From NCBI GenBank assembly GCA_947176355.1, contig CAMWQY010000029.1, positions 1 to 14,469 of the forward strand: a stretch of DNA of 14,469 nucleotides, given 5' to 3'. Positions 1 through 7,668 of this stretch are shown here, in pieces. This DNA is from an uncultured Porphyromonadaceae bacterium. Lineage in GTDB: Bacteria > Bacteroidota > Bacteroidia > Bacteroidales > Muribaculaceae. Under the pieces are notes generated by a model that saw only the letters and a list, made by a program, of their open reading frames with translations, did not search any database and had not been told where the DNA came from. How positions within the stretch are numbered: the stretch's first letter is position 1; the number at the start of each line of letters is the position of its first letter. The translations under genes and the position numbers were made by a program.

Positions 1-419
1 ATGGAAAAGTTATCTGTTCAGGGGGAGGAAGAGGAAAGGATGTTGAAATATGGGTTGATGGAGTTAAATGGGTCACTCCATACGATACATCTGGAGCCGG
101 GACTGGTGTAAGTGTGGCAAGACGACAAGCCGCAATAAACACGGCAAATATCATGACCGGTGGATTGCTTCCATCAGATTTAGCTTTGGCGCAATATGAA
201 GCGACTCAGTCATCGCTTTCTGATCTGGCTGCATCGTTTCCTTTCAGTAATGTTGACAAGATAATTTATCTCAGACCGGCAACTGCATTGATCGTCAGCA
301 ATCACGCGGGTTTTGCAGGCGGAGCTTTGATGATTTACACAAAAAATAAGAATCGAGGGAAGCATACGGACTACGACCTACACTTAAAGGTAATTTCTCC
401 TCTTGGCTACCAGAAATAA
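1..419 (+). CDS. 3' end of an unrecognised protein (5' end outside the window)
   Basis: An open frame enters from the left edge (first complete codon at position 3) and runs without a stop to the TAA at 417-419, giving 138 visible residues. A GTG at 114 could serve as an internal start, but the frame is open and protein-like before it (glycine-rich CSGGGRGKDVEIWVDGVKW), so the gene more likely begins outside the window. The visible part holds a glycine-rich N-terminal stretch, a serine/alanine/leucine-rich helical middle, and a hydrophobic, beta-like C-terminus (IIYLRPATALIVSN, GGALMIYTK). I do not recognise the family and see no transmembrane helix or catalytic motif. The beta-rich, glycine-rich look could suit a surface or structural protein, but that is a guess. 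It converges on the minus-strand gene ending at 517; the 97 bases between hold no convincing terminator. A competing 36-codon frame from position 1 (ATG to TAA at 109-111) is probably spurious. Confidence 0.6.
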   Translation, partial: GKVICSGGGRGKDVEIWVDGVKWVTPYDTSGAGTGVSVARRQAAINTANIMTGGLLPSDLALAQYEATQSSLSDLAASFPFSNVDKIIYLRPATALIVSNHAGFAGGALMIYTKNKNRGKHTDYDLHLKVISPLGYQK

Positions 420-516
420 AACTGTTTTTTACATGGTTTTATAAAAAAACTACTCCAATTTGCTAATTCACAATGTCGTATGAACCTACATAGTTGAGGA
501 GGGAAGAGTACATGAT

Positions 517-1059
517 CTATTGATACGATTCGAAGATTGAAATCAGGTGCACGTTGGAAACTCTATAGGTGCTATTAACAAGATAGTTGAGTAATTCTTG
601 CAACAACTTCATTTCGACGACATCTTCCATTGATTTGAACAAACGTTTAAACCTATAGTCCTTATTTGACATTACATTTTTTGTTTGAGCTGTAAATTCT
701 TTCAATATGGGAGAAAGTCCATAATCCGTCATTTGAATTTGAGCCTTTTCAGCACAAGAAAGAATAAAACCATCTGCAGCCGGATAAATAAGGATTATGT
801 AATGGCATCGCACTGAGTGGCGAAACACTTTGATATGCGTGCTGGAACATATCTCAGAAAATTCATTAAGATAACCGGGGCGCCGTTTATCTGCATCAAT
901 AATTCCTACGGCAAAGCGATCCGCATACTTTTCTTGCATCACTTTAGCAACCTGATTGCATCCTTTTTGATGATTGCATCCGCCTGTGCAAGCCAACGTT
1001 TCCACAAGATTAGTGTCAATATAACACTCCGGGATAATGAAATCTACTCGTTGATTCAT
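517..1059 (-). CDS. TOPRIM-like small protein paired with an ATPase (putative effector)
   Basis: The 180-residue product starts at an ATG inside the ATGA overlap with the upstream ATPase gene, so the two are probably translationally coupled. Visible features are an acidic N-terminal motif, IIPECYIDTNLVETL (E11, D15), a Cys/His-rich stretch, CTGGCNHQKGCN (24-35), then GIIDADKRR with D55 and D57, followed by H81, H86 and HYIILIYPA (86-94). An early Glu followed some 45 residues later by a D-x-D on a hydrophobic strand is how TOPRIM-type and RloB/DUF4435-type effectors look, and these are often encoded beside ABC/AAA ATPases. The C-terminal third is helical and charged. I cannot assign a named family. 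It is shorter than a typical AriB of PARIS and lacks the RloB signatures I would expect. A nuclease role is inferred from the residue pattern and the neighbour, not shown. Confidence 0.75.
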   Translation of the reverse strand: MNQRVDFIIPECYIDTNLVETLACTGGCNHQKGCNQVAKVMQEKYADRFAVGIIDADKRRPGYLNEFSEICSSTHIKVFRHSVRCHYIILIYPAADGFILSCAEKAQIQMTDYGLSPILKEFTAQTKNVMSNKDYRFKRLFKSMEDVVEMKLLQELLNYLVNSTYRVSNVHLISIFESYQ

Positions 1060-2054
1060 TTTGCAAGAAAAGCCTCAATATTATAAAACATATCAATTCC
1101 ATTATCGTATGCTTCCTGAAGTTGATTGTCAGTAAGACGAGTTACGATAGTGGCATTATTATCCATATCAACGACATATACAGCTAAATCATCACCTGCG
1201 CTTTCAAGCAATGAACTCATGACGTATGGACTATGAGTCGTTATAAAGTATTGGTTTCTATCATCTAAAATAATGTCGTTAACGACTGCAGATATATAAG
1301 GTGGGAAAGTATGCGCTTCAGGTTCTTCAAAACAAATCACCTTATTTTGATTGCTGTAAATTGCTGCCTTATAAAATATCAGTCGCTGCAATGAATCAGC
1401 GAGAGAATTAAACGGAACGAGAAACATATCAAGTCCGTTTTCCCTCATAGCTCTTATTTGTTGAGTTGCAGTATCAAACATCATCTTCAAACCGTATCCG
1501 TGAAACAATTCCGAAAGATTGGATTTCAGATCAGGTAGATTTGCCACAATCTCCATAAGGTTGCCTCCGGATGGGGGTAAAAGAAATCCAATATTTGAAG
1601 ATTCCGAGATGAAATGCTTAGGAAAGAAGTATGCAAGTATATAAGGCAGAATTGTTGGGTCTTTCTTAGTAGACAAAGTTAATGAAGACGTAAATGAATA
1701 TTTAGACACGTTGTCTTCAATTGAAATGTCAACAGATAACCCATTATTACCACTGCGAACTATCTTTACGCTATTCCTATCGGCTGATATTTCCACAGGT
1801 AATGTTGACACTCCATTATGGAAGATTTCTGCTGTGTTTTCAATACGCATGAGATTCTTAAGAGATCTGTTTGAAGAATTTACCAAATATGGCACATCAA
1901 ACAGAGCTAAAGCTTCCAAAATATTGCTTTTGCCTACATTGGGTCTGCCTATCAACACATTGATGCGTCTACAATCGGAGAGCGTAACCGATTTCACAGA
2001 CTTGAAGTTCTTAATGGACACGCTCGTTAAACTATTTAATGCGGTCTTATCCAT
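1056..2054 (-). CDS. AAA/ABC-type ATPase (AAA_21/AAA_15-like, OLD-related)
   Basis: A 332-residue SMC/ABC-fold ATPase. From the ATG at 2054 the order is a first strand, SVSIKNFKSVKSV (12-24), Walker A GRPNVGKS (36-43), a divergent middle (about 60-205), a degenerate ABC signature NSLADSLQR (216-224), Walker B with tandem glutamates VICFEEPEAH (239-248), and the switch histidine in TTHSP (272-276). All ATPase residues are present, so it should bind and hydrolyse ATP, probably as a dimer. There is no TOPRIM domain in the chain. The frame extends three codons upstream to a TTG at 2063, but the ATG is the better start. The minus strand just upstream (2061-2068) reads TAATTTTG, a good -7 element, which would leave a very short leader, but no well-spaced -33 partner is visible. 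The ATGA overlap with the next gene suggests the pair acts together. Such ATPase plus effector pairs are usually anti-phage or abortive-infection modules; that role is inferred. Confidence 0.85.
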   Translation of the reverse strand: MDKTALNSLTSVSIKNFKSVKSVTLSDCRRINVLIGRPNVGKSNILEALALFDVPYLVNSSNRSLKNLMRIENTAEIFHNGVSTLPVEISADRNSVKIVRSGNNGLSVDISIEDNVSKYSFTSSLTLSTKKDPTILPYILAYFFPKHFISESSNIGFLLPPSGGNLMEIVANLPDLKSNLSELFHGYGLKMMFDTATQQIRAMRENGLDMFLVPFNSLADSLQRLIFYKAAIYSNQNKVICFEEPEAHTFPPYISAVVNDIILDDRNQYFITTHSPYVMSSLLESAGDDLAVYVVDMDNNATIVTRLTDNQLQEAYDNGIDMFYNIEAFLAK

Positions 2055-2167
2055 AATTTGCAAAATTACTAAAAAAAATTGATTTGTAGGCTTTCCAAAC
2101 TGTGTTTTTTATGTTTTTCCAACTCTTTCATTTAGAAATTCTATATTGTTGGAGTTAGCGGTTTGGT

Positions 2168-2195
2168 CAGAATAATTAACTCAGAATAATTAACT
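2168..2195. repeat. Perfect 14-base tandem duplication
   Basis: CAGAATAATTAACT occurs twice back to back with no mismatch. It lies upstream of the proposed metF -33 element and could be a duplicated operator half or a slippage product. The unit contains AATAATTAA but no strong internal dyad. Confidence 0.85.
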
Positions 2196-2204
2196 CTGTG
2201 TTAC

Positions 2205-2219
2205 GCACGCGGAGCGTGC
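2205..2219. repeat. Short GC-rich inverted repeat
   Basis: GCACGC - GGA - GCGTGC forms a perfect 6-bp stem with a 3-base loop in an otherwise very AT-rich region, followed on the plus strand by TTTATTA. It lies about 80 bases upstream of the proposed metF -33 element, so it is more likely an operator or the remnant of an upstream terminator than part of the metF leader. Confidence 0.6.
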
Positions 2220-2297
2220 TTTATTACGTTGCTTTACACGCCAAATCCATCTTAAATGATAGATCGGTGGACAAAACTTAAAATATTCATAAATTTT

Positions 2298-2329
2298 TTT
2301 GTTGTTGTCAAAATCTTTTATTAATTTCA
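2298..2329 (+). promoter_or_regulatory. Possible metF-metH promoter (Bacteroidota type)
   Basis: TTTG (2298-2301), a 20-base spacer and TAATTTCA (2322-2329) resemble the Bacteroidota -33 TTTG / -7 TAnnTTTG pattern, with two mismatches in the -7 element. Transcription would begin roughly 20 bases before the metF ATG. No closer match was seen nearer the gene. Confidence 0.35.
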
Positions 2330-2354
2330 CGACTTAAAACTACAACAGGTAAAA

Positions 2355-3311
2355 ATGAAAAAGATTATTGATGTCATTGAAAGCAGAAAAAGACCTTTCC
2401 TTTCCCTCGAGATTCTACCTCCTTTGAAAGGAAACAGCATATATAAAGTTTTTGATATCATTGACAAGCTGAAGAAATTTGATCCTCAGTTTGTCAATAT
2501 CACATCGCATCATAGCGAGTATATCTATAAGCCGCTTCCTAACGGAACACACCGAAGGGTAAGTGTCGTGAAGCGTCCCGGTACAGTGGCAATTGCTGCT
2601 GCTATTCAAAACAGATATGGTCTTATCCCTGTGCCACATATAATATGTCGTGGGTTCACAAAAGAGGAGACGGAGTATGCTCTTCTTGATCTGAATTTTC
2701 TTGGCATCAACAATCTTATGCTCCTGCGCGGAGATGATAAACGGGAATTCATATCCGATTCCAACAAAGAAGACTATCATGAGCATGCTACCGACCTTCA
2801 GAATCAGATAAATCTCTTTAATAAGGGGATAGGTCTGGAAGATATGACAATTCAAGGTATTGAGACTCCATTTTCATACGGGATGGCTTGCTATCCGGAA
2901 AAACATGAAGAAGCTCCCAATATGGATTCCGATATTCATTATCTCAAAATGAAAGTTGACAATGGAGCTGATTATCTCATAACTCAAATGTTCTACGATA
3001 ATGAAAAATATTTCAGTTTCGTAGATCGATGCCGTGCAGAAGGTATAAATGTCCCCATTATACCGGGCATAAAACCTTTGTATCGTCGTCAACAGTTGAC
3101 CGTTCTCCCTAAAGTGTTCCGGACAGATATTCCGGAGGCTTTGGCTTCCCAAATCAGAGAGAGTGGCAGTGATGCTGAAGCTAAAGAAATTGGTATAGAC
3201 TGGTGTATCAAGCAGTGTGAAGAACTCATAGAAAGGGGAGTCCCCGGTATCCATTTCTATACGATGGGTATAAGCGATGGAGTAGCTCGCATTGCTGAAA
3301 AAATATTTTAA
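2355..3311 (+). CDS. metF: 5,10-methylenetetrahydrofolate reductase
   Basis: A cytoplasmic flavoenzyme that reduces 5,10-methylene-THF to 5-methyl-THF, the methyl donor for methionine synthesis. The 318-residue length is close to that of bacterial single-domain MTHFRs. Family landmarks along the TIM barrel are the catalytic-type Glu in SLEILPP (E19), VNITSHHS (48-54) at the strand that usually carries the Thr of the active site, LRGDD (124-128, substrate and FAD contact Asp), GMACYPEKHEEAPN (176-189), DYLITQMFYD (206-215, folate-binding Gln) and HFYTMG near the C-terminus (300-305). The ATG start is preceded by ACAGGTAAAA, which has at most a weak Shine-Dalgarno. metH starts 63 bases downstream on the same strand and uses this enzyme's product, so the two are probably co-transcribed. 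It is complete and has no visible defect. Confidence 0.95.
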   Translation: MKKIIDVIESRKRPFLSLEILPPLKGNSIYKVFDIIDKLKKFDPQFVNITSHHSEYIYKPLPNGTHRRVSVVKRPGTVAIAAAIQNRYGLIPVPHIICRGFTKEETEYALLDLNFLGINNLMLLRGDDKREFISDSNKEDYHEHATDLQNQINLFNKGIGLEDMTIQGIETPFSYGMACYPEKHEEAPNMDSDIHYLKMKVDNGADYLITQMFYDNEKYFSFVDRCRAEGINVPIIPGIKPLYRRQQLTVLPKVFRTDIPEALASQIRESGSDAEAKEIGIDWCIKQCEELIERGVPGIHFYTMGISDGVARIAEKIF

Positions 3312-3374
3312 TAAGTAGCTATCCTTAAATGTGTTAAGATTATATGATTGGCGAAAAGCTTTGGGGTTAATTCT

Positions 3375-6300
3375 ATGGAAATTAATGATTTTATAACATT
3401 ACTTCGTGAGAGAGTCTTGATTCTTGACGGAGCAATGGGAACAATGATACAGCGTTTTTCTCTCTCTGAAGAAGATTTTAGAGGCATTAGATTTTCCGAC
3501 CATCCGTCGCGTCTTTCGGGATGCAACGATATCCTGTCTTTGACCAGACCTGATGTCATAAAAAAGATCCACAAAGCATATATAGACGCAGGAGCGGACA
3601 TCATCAGTACTGATACTTTCAATGCCAATGCGATCTCCATGACAGACTATGATCTTCAAAAAATTGATGGATTAATCAGGGAGGTCAACCGGGCAGGAGC
3701 TTCCATAGCTCGCGAGGTTGTCAGCGAAGCGATGGCTGATGGCAATGGACGTAAGGTTTTGGTGGCAGGTTCAATCGGTCCTACAAATAAGTCAGCCACG
3801 ATGAGTCCTGACGTAGAAGATCCGGCATCAAGAAATGTTTCATATAATGAATTGTATGATGCTTATTACGACCAAGTATGTGGTTTGATTGAAGGAGGCG
3901 TAGATATTATTTTATTTGAGACAGTATTCGACACTCTCAATCTGAAAGCCGGTCTGGATGCTGCTGCTAAGGCAATGGCAGACTGTGGCAAAGAACTCCC
4001 AATAATGATTTCTGCTACTATATCCGACAAAAGTGGTAGAACACTCAGCGGTCAGACTCTTGATGCTTTCGCAACATCCGTTGAAGACTATCCGTATGTA
4101 GTGAGTCTTGGATTGAACTGCAGTTTCGGACCTAAAGATATAATCCCTCATTTGCGCTCGCTCGGAAAGAGTACTGAAAAGTATATATCAGTGCATCCTA
4201 ATGCCGGGCTGCCGGATGCTCTTGGAAAGTACGATGTAGACCCGAAAAAATTCATAGAAGAATTATCTCCAATCTTCACAGAGTCTCTTGCTAATATTGT
4301 AGGAGGTTGCTGTGGCACGACTCCGGAGCATATTTCAGCACTTAGAAAGATGGCTGATAGTTATTGTATCGATAGTGAATACGATGTCCATGTACCACTA
4401 AGATTACAACCGGCATTGCGAATCTCAGGTCTGGAAAGGGTAGTGGTAAGCCCGGAGAATAATTTTCTTGTAGTTGGCGAAAGATGTAATGTAGCCGGGA
4501 GCCGAAAGTTCCTTCGTCTTATTAAAGAACAAAAATATGAGGAGGCCATTTCAATTGCTGCCAAGCAAGTAGAAGACGGGGCAATGGTGATAGACATTAA
4601 CGTCGACGATCCTCTTCTCGATGCTCCAAAAGAAATGGTGCATTTCCTTCGTCTTTATGCCTCAGAACCGGAAGTGGCAAAAGTTCCTGTAATGGTAGAT
4701 TCCTCCAATTGGGAAGTGATTGAGTCCGCTCTCAAAAATCTTCAGGGTAAATCCATCATTAATTCCATTTCTCTCAAGGAAGGAGAGGAGTCTTTCATAG
4801 AAAAAGCTTGCCGAATTCGTCAGCTTGGAGCTGCCGTCATTGTAATGGCTTTTGATGAAAAAGGACAGGCTGATACATTTGAGCGCAAGATTGAAGTATG
4901 CGAACGTGCTTATAATCTACTGACAAATAAATGTGGATTCAAGGGAGAAAATATCATTTTCGACGTAAATGTAATGGCAGTGGCTACAGGTCTTGAGGAG
5001 CATTCTCGCTATGGTATCGATTTCATTGAGGCAGTACGTTGGGTTAAACGGAATCTCCCCGGGGCGCGTACAAGTGGCGGTATAAGCAATCTTTCATTTG
5101 CTTTTCGTGGCAAAAATGCTCTCAGAGAGGCTATGCACACTGTGTTTCTTTATCATGCCATAGCTGCTGGATTGGATATGGCGATAATGAACCCTGCCTC
5201 AGCTATGACATACGATGACATAGATCCGGAGCTTCGTGATTTGATTGAAGATGTGGTTCTTGCGCGTAGACCGGAAGCTTCAGATGCTTTAGCAGACTTT
5301 GCTATGGACGAGACATCCGCTCAAAAGGTATCATCTCGGTCCTCAAACCGAGATCTGTCGGTTCCAGTGGCTCAACGTTTAGTTGAAGCTGTGGTGTCAG
5401 GTCGTTCAGATTTCCTCAAAGAGGATTTGGATGAATTGTCAGCTGAAATGAAAGCAGTCGATATAGTAGAGGGTCCCTTAATGGAGGGCATGAAGCGTGT
5501 CGGTGTATTGTTTGGCGATGGCAAGATGTTCCTTCCCCAAGTAGTGAAGACTGCAAGAGTAATGAAAATGGCTGTCGATATTCTTGAACCAAATCTGATT
5601 GCCGAATCTTCAAATGTAGGTGGCAGTAAAGCAGGAAAAGTCCTTATAGCCACAGTCAAAGGAGATGTACACGACATAGGCAAAAATATCGTGTCGATAG
5701 TATTGTCGTGCAATAACTTTGAAGTCATCGACCTTGGTGTGATGGTTCCCTCTGAAGATATTGTAGCTGCAGCTCTTAAAGAAAATCCGGATATAATTTG
5801 TCTTTCAGGATTAATCACACCTTCACTTGCAGAAATGGCTGCTACGGCAGAAGCTTTGAATAAAGCAGGACTCGATATCCCTATTCTTGTAGGGGGAGCC
5901 ACTACTTCTGCTCTGCATACAGCACTTAAGATTGCGCCAATCTATTCAGGACCTGTAGTCCACATGCGTGACGCTGCTCAGAATCCTATTGTTGCTTCAA
6001 AATTGCTCGATTCATCAGAAAAGTCAGATTTTATTGTGGCTTTGAAAGCTGAGCAGAAATCTCTTCGCGATTCATACGCGAATAAAGATAGAAAGGTCCT
6101 CACTTTAGATGAAGCAAGACTTCGAGGCAAAGAAAATGTGAATGTCGACTATGTCTCTCCTCAACCTTCTTGTGGTGTAGGCAATATGATCATTAAGCAA
6201 TTCTCCATTGGAGAACTCGAGAGTCTGATCAATTGGAAAATGCTGCTTCATGCTTGGGGTGTTCATGGAGAAGGTTGCACATGTGGATGTAATTCAAATG

Positions 6301-7022
6301 TTGAAGCAATCAAGCTTTTAGAAGATGCTCATTCTTGTCTAAGGGAACTGGCAAAAAGTGGAAAATACGATGGCTTTGGACTTTTGCGTATAGTGAAAGC
6401 CTCTACAGATGGAGATAATATAATCGTAGGTGGCAAAATGATACCCACATTGCGCCAGCAGACATCGGATAGCAAATGCCTGTCAATAGCAGATTTCATT
6501 AATCCAAACGGTGATTTCGTTGGTGTATTTATGGTAGGCGCAGGAAAGTATATAAATGAGCTTCGTCTTAAATATGAAAAGGATGGAGATTCTTACAGGG
6601 CATTGTTACTCCAATCTCTTGCCGACCGGCTTGCAGAAGCATCGTCTGAATTGATGCACTATCTTGTAAGAAAAGAATATTGGGGTTATGCGAAAGATGA
6701 GGATTTTGATGTAGAAAGTATCCTTAAAGGCCAATTCAGAGGAATACGTCCCGCTATGGGATATCCGATGCTGCCGGACCAGCTTCTCAATTCTGAAATT
6801 TTTGAGATACTATTGCCTGAGAGTGAAAAGAGAGTCAAAATCACTGAAAACGGAGCTATGCTCCCATCTTCAACCGTCAGCGGATTATACATTTCAAATC
6901 CCAATGCAAGATACTTCACTTTTTCTTGCGTTGGCGACGATCAGATGGCTGATTATTCCAAGAGAAGAGGTTTGACTAAAAAACGAATTGAAGAAATTAT
7001 AAACCTACAAACACCTGACTAA
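3375..7022 (+). CDS. metH: Cobalamin-dependent methionine synthase
   Basis: Transfers the methyl group of 5-methyl-THF to homocysteine through methylcobalamin. From the ATG at 3375 the protein has 1215 residues, close to E. coli MetH (1227), and all modules are present. The homocysteine domain (about 1-325) has LDGAMGTMIQ and zinc cysteines C249 (NCSFGP), C312 and C313 (GGCCGTTPEH). The pterin domain is at about 355-620. The cap and cobalamin domain (about 640-880) has DVHDIG with the cobalt-ligating H766, and ILVGGATTS. The SAM-dependent reactivation domain (about 930-1215) has RGIRPAMGYP (1122-1131). The frame extends upstream to a TTG at 3348, but the family N-terminus fits the ATG. The reactivation domain carries an odd C-x-C-x-C cluster (968-972). 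Use of this enzyme implies a cobalamin supply, yet no cobalamin riboswitch is seen upstream. Two stop codons in a row end the gene, which converges on folE. Confidence 0.97.
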   Translation: MEINDFITLLRERVLILDGAMGTMIQRFSLSEEDFRGIRFSDHPSRLSGCNDILSLTRPDVIKKIHKAYIDAGADIISTDTFNANAISMTDYDLQKIDGLIREVNRAGASIAREVVSEAMADGNGRKVLVAGSIGPTNKSATMSPDVEDPASRNVSYNELYDAYYDQVCGLIEGGVDIILFETVFDTLNLKAGLDAAAKAMADCGKELPIMISATISDKSGRTLSGQTLDAFATSVEDYPYVVSLGLNCSFGPKDIIPHLRSLGKSTEKYISVHPNAGLPDALGKYDVDPKKFIEELSPIFTESLANIVGGCCGTTPEHISALRKMADSYCIDSEYDVHVPLRLQPALRISGLERVVVSPENNFLVVGERCNVAGSRKFLRLIKEQKYEEAISIAAKQVEDGAMVIDINVDDPLLDAPKEMVHFLRLYASEPEVAKVPVMVDSSNWEVIESALKNLQGKSIINSISLKEGEESFIEKACRIRQLGAAVIVMAFDEKGQADTFERKIEVCERAYNLLTNKCGFKGENIIFDVNVMAVATGLEEHSRYGIDFIEAVRWVKRNLPGARTSGGISNLSFAFRGKNALREAMHTVFLYHAIAAGLDMAIMNPASAMTYDDIDPELRDLIEDVVLARRPEASDALADFAMDETSAQKVSSRSSNRDLSVPVAQRLVEAVVSGRSDFLKEDLDELSAEMKAVDIVEGPLMEGMKRVGVLFGDGKMFLPQVVKTARVMKMAVDILEPNLIAESSNVGGSKAGKVLIATVKGDVHDIGKNIVSIVLSCNNFEVIDLGVMVPSEDIVAAALKENPDIICLSGLITPSLAEMAATAEALNKAGLDIPILVGGATTSALHTALKIAPIYSGPVVHMRDAAQNPIVASKLLDSSEKSDFIVALKAEQKSLRDSYANKDRKVLTLDEARLRGKENVNVDYVSPQPSCGVGNMIIKQFSIGELESLINWKMLLHAWGVHGEGCTCGCNSNVEAIKLLEDAHSCLRELAKSGKYDGFGLLRIVKASTDGDNIIVGGKMIPTLRQQTSDSKCLSIADFINPNGDFVGVFMVGAGKYINELRLKYEKDGDSYRALLLQSLADRLAEASSELMHYLVRKEYWGYAKDEDFDVESILKGQFRGIRPAMGYPMLPDQLLNSEIFEILLPESEKRVKITENGAMLPSSTVSGLYISNPNARYFTFSCVGDDQMADYSKRRGLTKKRIEEIINLQTPD

Positions 7023-7086
7023 TAAACTTCTACGCTTTAAAAAATATGTTATAGAATTAGTGTGTTAAGTAGTAGGTTTTGAATGA

Positions 7087-7668
7087 TTAAAGATTAAGGA
7101 GCCGGATAAACTCTTCGCGGAGAGCCGGTTCCTTTTCAAATCTCCCGCAATAGTCGAATGTGGTCGTGCTGCTGTCTTGCTTTTCTACTCCACGCATCTT
7201 CATGCACATGTGTTCAGCCGTGCATACTACAATCACACCATCCGTAGGCATTGCTTCATAAAGCAATTGACACACTTGCGCTGTGAGTCGTTCCTGGACT
7301 TGAAGCCTCCTTGCGTATGTCTCAACAATGCGCGCCAACTTTGAGAGTCCTATCATTTTCCCCTTTGGAAGATAGCCGACAGTTATCTTGCCGAAAAAGG
7401 GAAGTATATGATGCTCACACATACTGTAGAACTCAATGTCTTTCACCATCACTATCTTCGAGCCCTCATATTCAAATATTGCTTTTTGAGCAATTTCAAG
7501 TGGATTCTGTCGATATCCTTGAGTGATGTCGACAAGAGCCTTGGCAGCTCTTATAGGTGTCTTTTGAAGCCCTTCGCGATCAGGATTTTCCCCTATCAAT
7601 CGGATTATCTCTTGGTAATGTTTCGCAATTTCGGCTATCAGTTTCTCATCGTGTTCTATCTTCATCAT
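7087..7668 (-). CDS. folE: GTP cyclohydrolase I (type IA)
   Basis: Converts GTP to 7,8-dihydroneopterin triphosphate, the first step of tetrahydrofolate synthesis, in the cytoplasm as a decamer. The 193 residues include the zinc ligands C84 and H87 in SMCEHHILPF, and C155 in AEHMCMKMRGV. The C84-C155 spacing of 71 equals that of C110-C181 in the E. coli enzyme. NPDREGLQKTPIRAAKA (28-44) and IGLSKLARIVETYARRLQVQERLT (106-129 region) are also family landmarks, so this is the zinc-dependent type IA form and not FolE2. The start is the first of two adjacent ATGs and overlaps the SPOR gene stop (ATGA), implying translational coupling. It is the last gene of the tpiA operon and ends 64 bases from the convergent metH. 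No terminator is obvious in that gap. Confidence 0.97.
   Translation of the reverse strand: MMKIEHDEKLIAEIAKHYQEIIRLIGENPDREGLQKTPIRAAKALVDITQGYRQNPLEIAQKAIFEYEGSKIVMVKDIEFYSMCEHHILPFFGKITVGYLPKGKMIGLSKLARIVETYARRLQVQERLTAQVCQLLYEAMPTDGVIVVCTAEHMCMKMRGVEKQDSSTTTFDYCGRFEKEPALREEFIRLLNL

Larger units (their letters stand above)
2055..2354. other. Divergent intergenic region between the ATPase gene and metF
   Basis: About 300 AT-rich bases separate divergent genes, so promoters in both directions are expected. It holds a 14-base tandem duplication, a GC-rich hairpin and a possible metF promoter, listed separately. On the minus strand, TAATTTTG (2061-2068) may be the ATPase -7 element. I looked for a cobalamin box, SAM riboswitch elements and a T-box and saw none. 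No convincing small ORF is present. Confidence 0.6.

Noticed and set aside
424..450. GTTTTTT / AAAAAAC inverted repeat as a bidirectional terminator between convergent genes
   Set aside because: The stem is seven pairs, almost all A-T, with a 13-base loop, which is too weak to call a terminator.
2205..2219. Possible match of the GC-rich hairpin to GCACGCGGAGC inside the glycosyltransferase gene (near 10295)
   Set aside because: The 11-base match encodes conserved-looking protein sequence there, lacks the second hairpin arm, and is best read as coincidence.
2064..2354. Possible cobalamin or SAM riboswitch upstream of metF-metH
   Set aside because: No B12 box (GCCACTG-like) or recognisable SAM-type core could be seen, and the AT-rich sequence offers only one short GC hairpin, which lies upstream of the likely promoter.
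3344..3370. Eight-codon ORF (MIGEKLWG) just before metH as a leader peptide
   Set aside because: It has no run of Met or other regulatory codons and no attenuator hairpin, and ORFs this short are expected by chance.
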